From Toxonevra muliebris (Eukaryota; Arthropoda; Insecta; Diptera; Pallopteridae), in assembly GCA_963691655.1 (NCBI GenBank), contig OY829330.1, positions 372,001-436,000 of the forward strand: a stretch of 64,000 nucleotides of DNA. The letters run 5' to 3'. The first letter of the stretch is position 1; each line of letters begins with the position of its first letter. Position numbers and translations under genes: made by a program. Shown piece after piece: positions 23,420-34,170 of the stretch. The notes beneath the pieces are model-generated. The model had not been told where the DNA came from, did no database searches, and saw nothing but the letters and a program-made list of their open reading frames with translations.

Positions 23420-23656
23420 CGTTGCCTTAATTTGCTAAAGCCCTAACACACATTTTTCAAATTTTAAGGGGGAAGCAAAAAACATTTTTGTATTTGGAGT
23501 ACTATTTCGAGAATTTGTAATTTAAACTAAAAGAAAAGATTGCAAGTTTTCAGTGTAGGTTTCTAAAATTTTCGATACACGGCACACTTTACCATAATAC
23601 ATCGAAAACTCTATACTGAAAAATTTTTGTTAGGGCCTTAGCAAAATAAGGCAGAG
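23420..23656. mobile_element. MITE, copy 2 of a pair
   Basis: The ends CGTTGCCTTAATTTGCTA and, inverted, CTCTGCCTTATTTTGCTA, together with an internal AACTAAAAGAAAAGAT stretch, match the copy at 22855. It is 237 bp. No clear target duplication remains. Confidence 0.65.
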
Positions 23657-24432
23657 AAGCATTTCCTTAGTATGCCAAAAAACTTTCACATTCTTCCCAA
23701 CAACTACTACTAACCATCACACACAAACTGCCAGTGTGTTCTTTGCAATGGTTTCTCAGGTATACAGTTTCAAACATTTTCTTTGCATTGGAGGTGTCAC
23801 GCATATTTTATTTATTCCATTCATTTTTTTCTACCCTTTTCCATTGGCAATCAAAGCTCTCTAACCACAAATAATTTAGGAAATATACCTTATAAAACCG
23901 AGGTGGAACAGTCAATAACCCAAGTCTACCCATACTTTACCCACCAAATTCTATTGGCAAATCATATTATCATTCCAAATCTTAGTACTGCACTACAAAT
24001 AGTTTCTAAGATATACAATAATGAAAATGCAGGCTATATGGAAAGTTCCTCGTCGTCTTTTTTAATCCGAACCACATTTTTTTTGTGGCGTGGTTTTGTC
24101 AACCAACGTGGGTAAATGGTTCTGGAAATATATATAAAAGCATTAGAGTTGAACGGAAAAGGCCACGCCATATTTTTTCATGGAATGCCATTGACAAATA
24201 ACGTTTTTTACAGACGTGCCACAAATGAATATTGAGATATTCCATAGATAAAACTCAGATTATATAGGAGATGCAATGTCCCCTTTTTTAAATTTCACAG
24301 ACCTTTTTCCTGTGGCATTATATTGCCAATTAATATCCTTATACTAAATTTCTGGTTGTGGAGATATACCCGAAAATTATCTGAGTTATTGATGGGCATA
24401 TGTCCATGAATAATAGTATGAAAAAAAAAATA
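23657..24432. other. Spacer without recognised features
   Basis: AT-rich sequence with short open frames that show no recognisable similarity. Confidence 0.45.
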
Positions 24433-24454
24433 ATTATTTGTATAAAAAAGAATC

Positions 24455-24570
24455 ACTTGGTCCACCTGTAGTTGAATTCGAACTCGCGACACCAAAAAAA
24501 CCCAGAATTCCTTTGCACAACCACAACTTTACAATTCTTTTTAACTCCCTCATCCACACACATTTATAAA
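24455..24570 (-). repeat. tRNA-derived SINE-like head A
   Basis: On the minus strand GTGGATGAGGGAGTTAAAAA is followed about 70 bp later by the B-box-like GAGTTCGAATTC. It is the shortest of the three related heads. Confidence 0.5.
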
Positions 24571-24689
24571 ATAACGCGATCGCATTAGTGATATGTATTT
24601 GATAATATATTATGTCTGTTTCCATGTTTTATATTTACCTTTGTCTTTATTTCGTGTGTATTTATTTTTTTACACCACAAAAAAAATTT

Positions 24690-24792
24690 GGTCCGCTTCA
24701 AGGGAGATTTGAACCCACTATTCAAAAAAAAAAACTATTTCTAGCATCCACTACTTTACTCTACCTCCTAACCAAACTCATCTACACAACGC
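24690..24792 (-). repeat. tRNA-derived SINE-like head B
   Basis: On the minus strand TGAGTTTGGTTAGGAGG is followed by GGGTTCAAATCTCC, a good pol III B box. An A run lies between them. Confidence 0.55.
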
Positions 24793-25420
24793 TATGAAGT
24801 GCCGCGATCAAATTAGTAATATGTAGTTATGGTAAATTCATGCAAATGAAAAAGAATTTAAAACAGAAAGCTCTCACGCATTCTTTTCGGGTTTGTGTTT
24901 GTGTAGTGGAAATCGCAGGGAGCGAAATAAAAAAAAAAATTTTGGGTTTGATTCTAGGAAAAAGAAATATATTTTCAAAAACAAATGTAAGGGGAACGAA
25001 TTTTTAATATAAAAATGCATTATACAAGTAAACTATTAACTTTAGATATGTGCCACCACTGACTTTATTTTAGCAAACGATAAGATCTATAATCTTACCA
25101 TACATAATTTTAATATACCTCTTTCAGTTTAAGCATTGCGAAATATAGGAACCTATTAGGACTAAACATTTAACAGCGCTCTATTTTATATATATATATA
25201 TGGAAGATATATATATAAATATTTGTAAATAAATAATTTTTCCATGACCAAATTGATAGCATACTATATTTTTATATTTATGTGATGAAAGTATAGTATT
25301 TGCATATTGTATATGTATATTGTCTTTGTAGGTATTTTTGTTGTATATTTACTTTTTTTACATCGATGAAAAACAAAAAAGAAAAAAAGGAAAAAAAAAT
25401 ATAAGAAAAACACAAATAAT

Positions 25421-25510
25421 TTGCTATTAGTGGGATTCGAACTCAATACATCCTCTCTAATTCCCTTTACTTTCTTCACCCTTCACTTTAACACTCTCAT
25501 CCACAAACCA
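25421..25510 (-). repeat. tRNA-derived SINE-like head C
   Basis: On the minus strand GTGGATGAGAGTGTTAAAGT is followed by GAGTTCGAATCCCAC, which fits the B-box consensus. Confidence 0.55.
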
Positions 25511-26088
25511 CCATTTAAATTTATGATTAAATTAGTAATATATAGTTACATTCATTCAAATGAAGAATCATATAAAACAAAAGCTCGCATTCTATTGTTT
25601 TGTGTTTGTGTGGGAGCGAGATAGAGGAGAAATGAAAAGAAATAAAATCAAAATCATTGTTATTAGTTCTAGGGAAAACATAAATATTTACAATAACAAA
25701 TGTAAAGGGAACAAATTTTTAATATAAAAATGCATTTTACAGGTAAACTATTAGCTTTAGATGTATGCCACCACTGACTTTATTTTAGCAAACGAAAAGA
25801 TCTATAATCTTTCTATACATAATTTGAATGTACCTCTTATAGTTTAAGCAGCATTTTACATTAAGTAGCTAAATTTTAAAAAAAAAATTGACTTTGGTTC
25901 AAATATCGATCTATATTAAAGAAATTATTTGAAATTATCTTAAAATAAATATCAACTTAACTCGACAAATGTCCAAAGCAATTACATACGAAATTTCATG
26001 ACAATCCGTTGCGAAATATAGAAACCTATTAGGACTAAACATTTAACAGCCTCTATTTTATATATATAGATGAAATAATATTAATGCA

Positions 26089-26195
26089 GCATACTTTCGG
26101 GGTGTAATGCACAACACTTCCTTCATCAACCAGTACGAAAGTTAAATTTGGCAGACACTATATCTACATACAAAATAATAAAAATACGGTTTAAG
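26089..26195 (+). repeat. Dispersed repeat shared with 21692-21795
   Basis: Both copies contain AGCATA-TTTCGGGG, a GTACGAAA motif and AATAAAAATACGG in the same order. The class is unknown. This copy lies just upstream of the LINE RT remnant. Confidence 0.5.
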
Positions 26196-26230
26196 GGACA
26201 TATTTCCAATAATGTAGACTGACTTAGAAA

Positions 26231-27200
26231 ATGTATCAATACAAAGTGTGTTTTACTGCTAAGTACCAAAACTTCAAAAATGAATATAAAAGGCCGATCC
26301 AAATTAAGAAATACTGGAAAGTGTTAAATTTAATACTGAACAAGGGAATAAATGAAATCACACAAATTGAAATTGACAATATCAACATTGAGGACGATGA
26401 TTCATTAATCATTTCAGCCACTTTTTTTATCAATAGCATTATGGAATTAAATGAAAATATTCCTGAAATTCAGTTTGACTTCAGAACTGCACTTTCGATT
26501 GCTGAAATCAAAACATGTTTGAGGGAGCTCAAAAAGTAATTCTTGATGCAGTATTTGTAACTTGTTCAAAACTTGCCAACATCATAAACCAATCATACGA
26601 TACTAACGTCTAGAGATGACTTTATACCAGCGACCGCTAAGTCACTGTAGTAGATACCAGCGATCACGGTATGTTAGTGGTGACTGAAAACTGCGGTCAC
26701 TCAATATTTCAAGCTATTTCTTTAATTTTCAACTATTTTTTATACTTAGAAAAAAGTATATTAATATTTTTGTTTTTCTTTCATATTTATTATAAATTTA
26801 TCCTTTTGTTTCGTTTTTGCATTGGAAAATAATAATAATATTGTATGTCATATCTGATTCGGCTACCATTACTTACTTAACCTGCGACCTTGGTCCCTGT
26901 TAAAAATAATGGTTACATCAAAGTCGCTGTCACCAAGTTACTGGTGACCAAAAATTCACTGCTAAGCTCATCTCAACTGACGTCTTCCCTGACATATTGA
27001 AAAAATCAAAAAACCGAACCGATCCAAAAGAAACTGGGCTATATTCTTATAGACAACTATCGTTCAATAAACTTGCTGTGAACGTCTCATCAAATCATTG
27101 GCCTACAGACAATTTATAACTACACGACCAAGATTGTAAACATTTATCACTATGGCCAAAATTCAAAACTATACCAATTCCGAAGCCTGGTAAAACCTAT
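26231..27200 (+). pseudogene. Non-LTR reverse transcriptase remnant, split by a MITE
   Basis: 26231-26539 encodes a linker and the start of an RT (LSIAEIKTCLRELKK), then a frameshift or small deletion. The reading resumes as LANIINQSYDTNV up to 26610. A 366-bp hAT-type MITE follows, and at 26985 the text resumes as FPDILKKS with TEPIQK beyond. This is the usual RT order of a helical segment, then FPxxLKxSxxxPIxK. Further downstream the YRQLSFN and SSNHW segments are out of frame. The catalytic palm is not present. Confidence 0.7.
26611..26976. mobile_element. hAT-type MITE inside the RT remnant
   Basis: The ends are TAGAGATGA and, inverted, TTGAGATGA. Flanks are CTAACGTC (26603-26610) and CTGACGTC (26977-26984), an 8-bp target duplication with one mismatch. 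Internal motifs repeat GTGACC/GGTCAC. It is noncoding. Confidence 0.8.
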
Positions 27201-27309
27201 AACAGTATTAGAGAACACATTTCTTGCCCGAGATAAAACATCAAACTGTAAATAAAAAAAAAAAATTGTTTGATAAATTCTTTTTATCGGCAAGAAAAAA
27301 CACCATTAC

Positions 27310-28017
27310 CAGTGTGGCCAACTCAACGGGAAATAAGTGATTTAGCGGTCAGTGGGTTTATCAGCGCGTTTTTACAAATTAAAAGACACTAAATGCTCCG
27401 CTATATAACCCATTTCCTGAATAGTCCTAACAACATTTTTTATCGAAACAATGAGCAATGAACTTATTTAAAACCAAAATTCTTAACCGTAAGTCACTTA
27501 ATTCATAAAATTCTTTACTTCATATAAAAAATGGATTAAAACACGAAAATTCATTTTGTGAAAACTACAAAATACCTGATGATGGAAATAAACAGCACTA
27601 GTGTTTATAATGATTCTGAATTCAGACTAAAGAGTGTGTTATGGCCAGAAGAAGCTGATAGTAATGAAGAGAATATAGACTTCGACATCGATATGTGATA
27701 GTTATAAATTATTACTCTGTATATTTTTTTGTGATCATTATCTTATTTTAGTTTTTCTTGTTATTGTATAATTTAGAAATTCTGTGAATTAAAAACTTTA
27801 AAAATACATTTATTTAATTAATTTTATTTTTAATACAGCAGAATCCCGATAATTCGTAATCGCAAGGGACCAGCAATTTTTTACGCATTACAGATGTTTT
27901 CGATTTAACGACCCCCACTTTTTCCTTAAAATTTGGTTGAGTTTCTTCAGTGCTTAACACTTTCATAAAGAAAAATTAATTTTAGTGGATTTTGAAAAAC
28001 AAAAGTTGGCCACACTG
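27310..28017. mobile_element. hAT-like element with perfect 8-bp duplication
   Basis: The ends are CAGTGTGGCCAACT and the exact inverse, flanked by ACCATTAC on both sides (27302-27309 and 28018-28025). It is 708 bp. An open frame of 39 codons (27572-27691) ends in an acidic IDFDIDM tail and could be the end of a lost coding region, but it was not recognised. A pogo-like end is embedded at 27836. Confidence 0.8.
27836..27880 (+). mobile_element. Possible pogo/Tigger-type terminus
   Basis: CAGCAGAATCCCGATAATTC and the following AAGGGACC resemble pogo/Tigger terminal repeats, and TA precedes the CAG. The opposite end was not found. Confidence 0.3.
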
Positions 28018-28379
28018 ACCATTACTCTCTCATCGCCGCTCTCACTTGCAATTTTTTCGAATACAGGCTTTTGGGCTGTTCTTTCTAAAATAATAAATAC
28101 ACCAAATGATTTAAGTGTCAGCCGTTCAGATTAATCACTTCTATAACGTCTGTATATGTGTATAAAGGGATCTGTTGAAATTCACAGTTGATCGAAAGTT
28201 GCCAAGTTCTACTGGCAAGCTCTGACACAGCAGTCATGGATACTTGAATTTCAAAGGCGTTTTTTCAAAACTGTATTTTTCGAAACTAACGAGCCGCTTG
28301 TGCTCAAATGTTCATGGTATCTTCAAGTGCATCTATATTTTTAGCCCGTGCAGGATCGTTATGATATCAGTCAAAAAAC

Positions 28380-28600
28380 GAAAATCCAGTGTTTATTTTT
28401 ATATTGAATTTTAAATATTTTGACTTAGTTCTGGATCCGGCTGTAGCCACAGGTCTACCAATTAAAACACTGCTTCGATGCTTGATTTAAGATAAGCAGA
28501 ACAGCTAGAATCATGACAGCCATCGTCTAACTTTTTTTTTGCACGGGAGTACCTTACCTTAACTGTATATTTTGGCGTGAACAAGGGGCACCGGGAAAAT
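28380..28600 (+). repeat. Partial relative of the 22056 hAT MITE
   Basis: Shares with 22226-22370 the segments ACAGGTCTA, AATTAA-AC, CTTGATT and AACTGTATATTTT in the same order. Termini were not identified. Confidence 0.5.
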
Positions 28601-29376
28601 AACGGTTTAAAAAGTACTCAAAAGTAAGTGCTTAGGAATTCTTTAGAGAACTATCAAAATATGTTGTATATTTTTAATTCGGTGAGAAAATAAATATCGT
28701 GGCACGCTTAAAAAGCTTTATTCTGTAAGCAATAACATAATTTCTTTAACCACATTGCATTTAAACTATACCCTATAGTAATATTATAATAATATACATA
28801 CATTATATATCTTTAATTTAAATTCTAAAAATTTTACAGAATTAAATAAGTACACGCATTGCATAAAGAAATAAAATATCTTAATCGCACAAATCGCTTA
28901 TTAATCCATTAATTGACAATGGTGCCAAAACGAATGGGTTAAGACATATAGCTTATAATTCTAGAAGTTTACATAAAGTTTACTTTTACTAAACTATGTT
29001 TACTCTAATGCCGCACATTGCTTATGGATTTAAAGAATAGTTTAGTTAAACTACAATTTATTTTTAAATATATATATTAAACGTTTTCTATATTCCATAA
29101 TTTCTTCTATAATCAGAAGTTTATCGCATTTTTAATTATATTGCATTTTATGTTCTTTTTCATAAATTAAAATTTACACTTTTTTGATATTTTGTTTTGT
29201 AATTTATATAGGTTAATTAGTTAGGATTTTTTTTTAAATTCATTCGAAATGTTAGTAAAATAAACATATACACATACACACACACATACATATACTTACG
29301 CACATACAACAGGAACTTGACTTAGGTAAGTTAACATATGTACAAACATTTTTTAATATTTATTTGCTGACGATTG
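28601..29376. other. Spacer without recognised features
   Basis: Very AT-rich sequence with an AC microsatellite near 29275. No gene was recognised. The left breakpoint of the tandem duplication is at 29377. Confidence 0.5.
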
Positions 29377-29714
29377 TCTAATTGCTAATAAAAGAAATTT
29401 TGTTTAGATTTATTACTAAACTAATTTTCAAAAAGAATCGAATATAACCATTAGAACCCAGCTTTTTTTGATGTGTAAACATTTTAGCTCACGGTATGGG
29501 CAAAATTTCAAATGTGTAAAATGTTAGAATAACTGTATCGTAAGATGTAAGATAACTGTAACGTCCAGTTCCCCTCTCGCTCACTACTGCGCGGCATGAC
29601 TGTGCTACTATAAACAACAAAGAGAAGAAGAGAGGGAGAAATTAAAATACGAGAGGAGTTTGTTTGTTTATGTTCCCTGCAGTAAAATGAAGAACTAGTA
29701 GCACAAAGCATCTA

Positions 29715-31363
29715 CAGTATTGTTCGAAACCTTAGCAACTTTTTCTTGTGAAGCATTCTAAGTTTTGTATTTAAAGTCTAATTTAATTTATTTAAAACAT
29801 AATATTTTATTTATGTAACATTTTGTTTTTAAATTATTACAGCAAAAAAAAAAAAAAAATTCCAATTCATTTCATGTGACAAAAAAACATAAACAAAATT
29901 AACTCTAAATACAGCTGTTCGAAACTTAAGCAACTTTTTTATTATTTTATATATTCATGCTAAAAAAGTATGCTAACGGTACATTTTGAAACAGTTGTTT
30001 CAATTTTATGCGTGCAGTATCAAATTTTAGTTGATTCTATGCTTTTGTAGTGATTAATTCTTTGATCTAATTATAGCGCGTACGCAGTACGGAAAAGCTT
30101 TCATATTAAAAATTATTGAGTTTTTTAATAATGGCTAGTCACAAATATCAATATCTAAAAGATTTAATATTAATAAATCAATAATTTCGAGGCTAATTAA
30201 AAAGTATAAAGCAACCGGATCAGTCGAAAATGTTAATTTTGGTGGACGACCTCGAAAAACTTTACCTCGAACCGAGAACCAAATCGTCCGTTTGATTAAA
30301 AATAATCCGTTTATTTCTTCTAAAAAAATCGTAAAAGAACTATATTTAAATGTGAGCTCGAGCACAGTTCGAAAATGTGCACTAGAAAATGATTTAAGAA
30401 GTTTTATGCCTTCTAAGAAACCCATATTAACAAAACAAACATTTGAAGAAAAGGTTTGTTTAAAAACATTTAAACTTATTCAATTTATTTTAATATTTTT
30501 ATTAAATTTAAGGTTGGAATTCGCCAAAACCCACATCAATTGGACTACAGAAAAGTGGAAAACAGTTTTATTTAGCGATGAGTCTAAATTTAATTTGCTG
30601 AATTCAGATGGTATTTGCCATGTTCGTAGAGCAAAAGGAAAAAGATTAAATCCCCGTTATTGCAAAGGCACAATAAAGCATGGGGGTGGCAATGTGATGG
30701 TGTGGACGTGCTTTTCGGCAAGTGGAGTTGGGCCTTTCATCGAAATAAAAACTAAAATGGATCGTTTCGTGTATAGGGACATTTTAGCTAACCATATGCT
30801 TGAATACGCCGAATGTAAAATGCCACTTCGATGGGTGTTTCAGCACGACAATGACCCGAAACACACATCGAAGTTGGTGAAAGAGTGGTTGTCAACCAAT
30901 GGGATTCAAGTTTTAGATTGGCCACCCCAATCCCCGGACTTGAATCCCATTGAAAACCTTTTTGGCATATTGAAGCGTAGGGTCGGGGCTCAACGTTTTA
31001 AAAATAAGGAGGCGCTTATGGTTTGCTTAAAATCGGAGTGGGCGACAATACCAATGACTACACTTACAAATCTTATGGAACCTATGCCCCGCAGATGCGC
31101 AGAGGTTCTCAAAAATAAAGGTTACCATACCAAATACTAAAAGTTGCTTAAGTTTCGCACAGCTGTATTTAGAGTTAATTTTGTCTTTGTTTTTTTTTCA
31201 CCTGAAATAAATTGAAGTTTATTTTTTTTTTGTTGCTATAATAATTTAAAAACAAAATGTTACATAAATAAAATATTATGTTTTATGTTAATTAAATTAG
31301 ACTTTAAATACAAAACTTTGAATGCTTCACAAAAAAAAGTTGCTTGGGTTTCGAACAATACTG
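29715..31363 (+). mobile_element. Tc1-like transposon with long IR/DR ends, copy 1
   Basis: The ends are CAGTATTGTTCGAAACC and, inverted, the same 17 bases; TA flanks both sides (29713-29714, 31364-31365). The inverted repeats extend well over 100 bp. A second, related motif, CAGCTGTTCGAAACTTAAGC, lies internally near 29914 with an inverted partner near 31139-31170. Each end therefore has two direct copies of a likely transposase-binding site, the IR/DR arrangement known from Sleeping Beauty-type Tc1 elements. Confidence 0.92.
30075..31140 (+). pseudogene. Tc1 transposase, nearly intact, copy 1
   Basis: The reading frame opens at about 30064 with ARTQYGKAFILKIIEFFNNG, meets a TAG at 30136, and then runs open to the stop at 31140. 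Visible parts: paired-like HTH (KSIISRLIKKYKATGSV), a GRPRK motif between the two HTH domains, second HTH to about 30430, then the DDE domain. The first Asp is in LFSDESKFN, the second in QHDNDPKHTSK, and Glu in SPDLNPIENLFG, as in DD34E Tc1 enzymes. Between FEEK and RLEFAK lies a hydrophobic insert of about 20 codons bounded by GT and AG (30454-30512, 59 nt), which looks like a tiny intron, but its removal would break the frame. The internal TAG and this insert make activity doubtful. No start codon is seen at the expected place. Confidence 0.88.
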
Positions 31364-31892
31364 TAGTTATATGCATAGTGAAAAAGAGACCAGTTTAAAG
31401 ACTAGGGCTAAAGTAATGCAGCTAGCAACCAGTTTAAAGAAGAATGTGCTTTTTTTGCTTGTGTTGAATTAAAATTCGGGTATAAAGAATACAGCAAAAA
31501 GAGCAAAGACAATGTTTTGCAAAAACAAATCGCATTAGTAACGGTAATTTACAGTCTAATTGCTAATAAAAGAAATTTTGTTTAGATTTATTACTAAACT
31601 AATTTTCAAAAAGAATCGAATATAACCATTAGAACCCAGCTTTTTTTGATGTGTAAACATTTTAGCTCACGGTATGGGCAAAATTTCAAATGTGTAAAAT
31701 GTTAGAATAACTGTATCGTAAGATGTAAGATAACTGTAACGTCCAGTTCCCCTCTCGCTCACTACTGCGCGGCATGACTGTGCTACTATAAACAACAAAG
31801 AGAAGAAGAGAGGGAGAAATTAAAATACGAGAGGAGTTTGTTTGTTTATGTTCCCTGCAGTAAAATGAAGAACTAGTAGCACAAAGCATCTA

Positions 31893-33539
31893 CAGTATTG
31901 TTCGAAACCTTAGCAACTTTTTCTTGTGAAGCATTCTAAGTTTTGTATTTAAAGTCTAATTTAATTTATTTAAAACATAATATTTTATTTATGTAACATT
32001 TTGTTTTTAAATTATTACAGCAAAAAAAAAAAAAAATTCCAATTCATTTCATGTGACAAAAAAACATAAACAAAATTAACTCTAAATACAGCTGTTCGAA
32101 ACTTAAGCAACTTTTTTATTATTTTATATATTCATGCTAAAAAAGTATGCTAACGGTACATTTTGAAACAGTTGTTTCAATTTTATGCGTGCAGTATCAA
32201 ATTTTAGTTGATTCTATGCTTTTGTAGTGATTAATTCTTTGATCTAATTATAGCGCGTACGCAGTACGGAAAAGCTTTCATATTAAAAATTATTGAGTTT
32301 TTTAATAATGGCTAGTCACAAATATCAATATCTAAAAGATTTAATATTAATAAATCAATAATTTCGAGGCTAATTAAAAAGTATAAAGCAACCGGATCAG
32401 TCGAAAATGTTAATTTTGGTGGACGACCTCGAAAAACTTTACCTCGAACCGAGAACCAAATCGTCCGTTTGATTAAAAATAATCCGTTTATTTCTTCTAA
32501 AAAAATCGTAAAAGAACTATATTTAAATGTGAGCTCGAGCACAGTTCGAAAATGTGCACTAAAAAATGATTTAAGAAGTTTTATGCCTTCTAAGAAACCC
32601 ATATTAACAAAACAAACATTTGAAGAAAAGGTTTGTTTAAAAACATTTAAACTTATTCAATTTATTTTAATATTTTTTTAAATTTAAGGTTGGAATTCGC
32701 CAAAACCCACATCAATTGGACTACAGAAAAGTGGAAAACAGTTTTATTTAGCGATGAGTCTAAATTTAATTTGCTGAATTCAGATGGTATTTGCCATGTT
32801 CGTAGAGCAAAAGGAAAAAGATTAAATCCCCGTTATTGCAAAGGCACAATAAAGCATGGGGGTGGCAATGTGATGGTGTGGACGTGCTTTTCGGCAAGTG
32901 GAGTTGGGCCTTTCATCGAAATAAAAACTAAAATGGATCGTTTCGTGTATAGGGACATTTTAGCTAACCATATGCTTGAATACGCCGAATGTAAAATGCC
33001 ACTTCGATGGGTGTTTCAGCACGACAATGACCCGAAACACACATCGAAGTTGGTGAAAGAGTGGTTGTCAACCAATGGGATTCAAGTTTTAGATTGGCCA
33101 CCCCAATCCCCGGACTTGAATCCCATTGAAAACCTTTTTGGCATATTGAAGCGTAGGGTCGGGGCTCAACGTTTTAAAAATAAGGAGGCGCTTATGGTTT
33201 GCTTAAAATCGGAGTGGGCGACAATACCAATGACTACACTTACAAATCTTATGGAACCTATGCCCCGCAGATGCGCAGAGGTTCTCAAAAATAAAGGTTA
33301 CCATACCAAATACTAAAAGTTGCTTAAGTTTCGCACAGCTGTATTTAGAGTTAATTTTGTCTTTGTTTTTTTTTCACCTGAAATAAATTGAAGTTTATTT
33401 TTTTTTTGTTGCTATAATAATTTAAAAACAAAATGTTACATAAATAAAATATTATGTTTTATGTTAATTAAATTAGACTTTAAATACAAAACTTTGAATG
33501 CTTCACAAAAAAAAGTTGCTTAGGTTTCGAACAATACTG
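31893..33539 (+). mobile_element. Tc1-like transposon with long IR/DR ends, copy 2
   Basis: The same element as at 29715, duplicated together with its flanks (TA at 31891-31892 and 33540-33541). It is two bases shorter. Confidence 0.92.
32252..33316 (+). pseudogene. Tc1 transposase, copy 2, frameshifted
   Basis: Identical in plan to the transposase at 30075, sharing the TAG in the N-terminal HTH. One base is lost in the T run of the intron-like insert (about 32676), which creates a TAA and splits the frame into 32469-32681 and 32690-33316. The DDE residues are all present in the second part. One substitution changes Glu to Lys in the second HTH (ALE to ALK). Confidence 0.88.
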
Positions 33540-33956
33540 TAGTTATATGCATAGTGAAAAAGAGACCAGTTTAAAGACTAGGGCTAAAGTAATGCAGCTA
33601 GCAACCAGTTTAAAGAAGAATGTGCTTTTTTTGCTTGTGTTGAATTAAAATTCGGGTATAAAGAATACAGCAAAAAGAGCAAAGACAATGTTTTGCAAAA
33701 ACAAATCGCATTAGTAACGGTAATTTACAGTTTTGATGCGATGTTTCTTGTTTTTCGTTTCATTGTTTGATTTGATTTTAGTTTTATTATACTTATGCTT
33801 GCGCGTCGTGTACTCAGAAAAAGTGAACTTAAAATTAGTACATATTAATATAAAAAAGATGAGTGCTACAAAAAGTAAAAGGGTAATATAGAATAAATAA
33901 ATAATAATAAATTATTTTTATATTAACAAATTTTTAACATAAAATAATTTTATCAC

Positions 33957-34170
33957 ATGAACTTTTTTCTTTCAATATCTCTATTCGGTGAAGATATTTG
34001 GAATCAAATCTGGAATTCTTGGTTATGATTTCAAATATTAGTAGCTTATATAGGATATTGAAAGATTAAGAACTATCACTTAGATCACTGATGAGGAATC
34101 GTGGCGGATTCCGAAACGGCCGTCTGATTTGCCCGTCTCTGTATACACTGTTGTTGTGATGACTACACAT
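33957..34170 (+). repeat. Foldback repeat copy, interrupted by a hAT element
   Basis: Resembles the foldback element at 47964-48261 (shared ATTCCGAAACGGCCGTCTGA, GATTTGCCCGTCTCT and TTGTTGTGATGACTACA). The hAT element at 34171 inserted into its right arm, and the arm continues after 35455 with TTAAGCCTGTT. Its left arm is not preserved. Confidence 0.7.

Larger units (their letters stand above)
24433..26075 (-). repeat. Tandem array of three related blocks with tRNA-like heads
   Basis: Three neighbouring blocks (about 24433-24610, 24655-25201 and 25370-26075) share a tRNA-like head and the segment ATTAGTAATATGTAGTTA (variants) beside it. The second and third also share a long body with GCCACCACTGACTTTATTTT and AACCTATTAGGACTAAACAT and end in ATATATATATA. 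The third block has about 150 extra bp near 25850-26005. The arrangement suggests local duplication, since independent insertions would not share flanks. Confidence 0.7.
29377..31554 (+). repeat. Tandem duplication, unit 1 (2,178 bp)
   Basis: Begins TCTAATTGCTAATAAAAG and ends GGTAATTTACAG. The next unit begins at 31555 with the same bases. It contains a complete Tc1 transposon (29715-31363) plus about 340 bp of left and 190 bp of right flank, so the whole segment was copied after the transposon had inserted. Confidence 0.95.
31555..33730 (+). repeat. Tandem duplication, unit 2 (2,176 bp)
   Basis: Nearly identical to unit 1. Differences seen by eye: one A fewer in the poly-A tract near 32022, G to A in the transposase, a 1-base deletion plus a substitution in the insert near 32677, and G to A near 33522. 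The right breakpoint is 33730/33731, where TTTACAG continues into TTTTGATGCG. Confidence 0.95.

Noticed and set aside
29508..29711. 67-codon minus-strand open frame repeated at 31686
   Set aside because: It lies in the flank of the duplicated Tc1 segment and repeats only because the segment is duplicated. No similarity was recognised.
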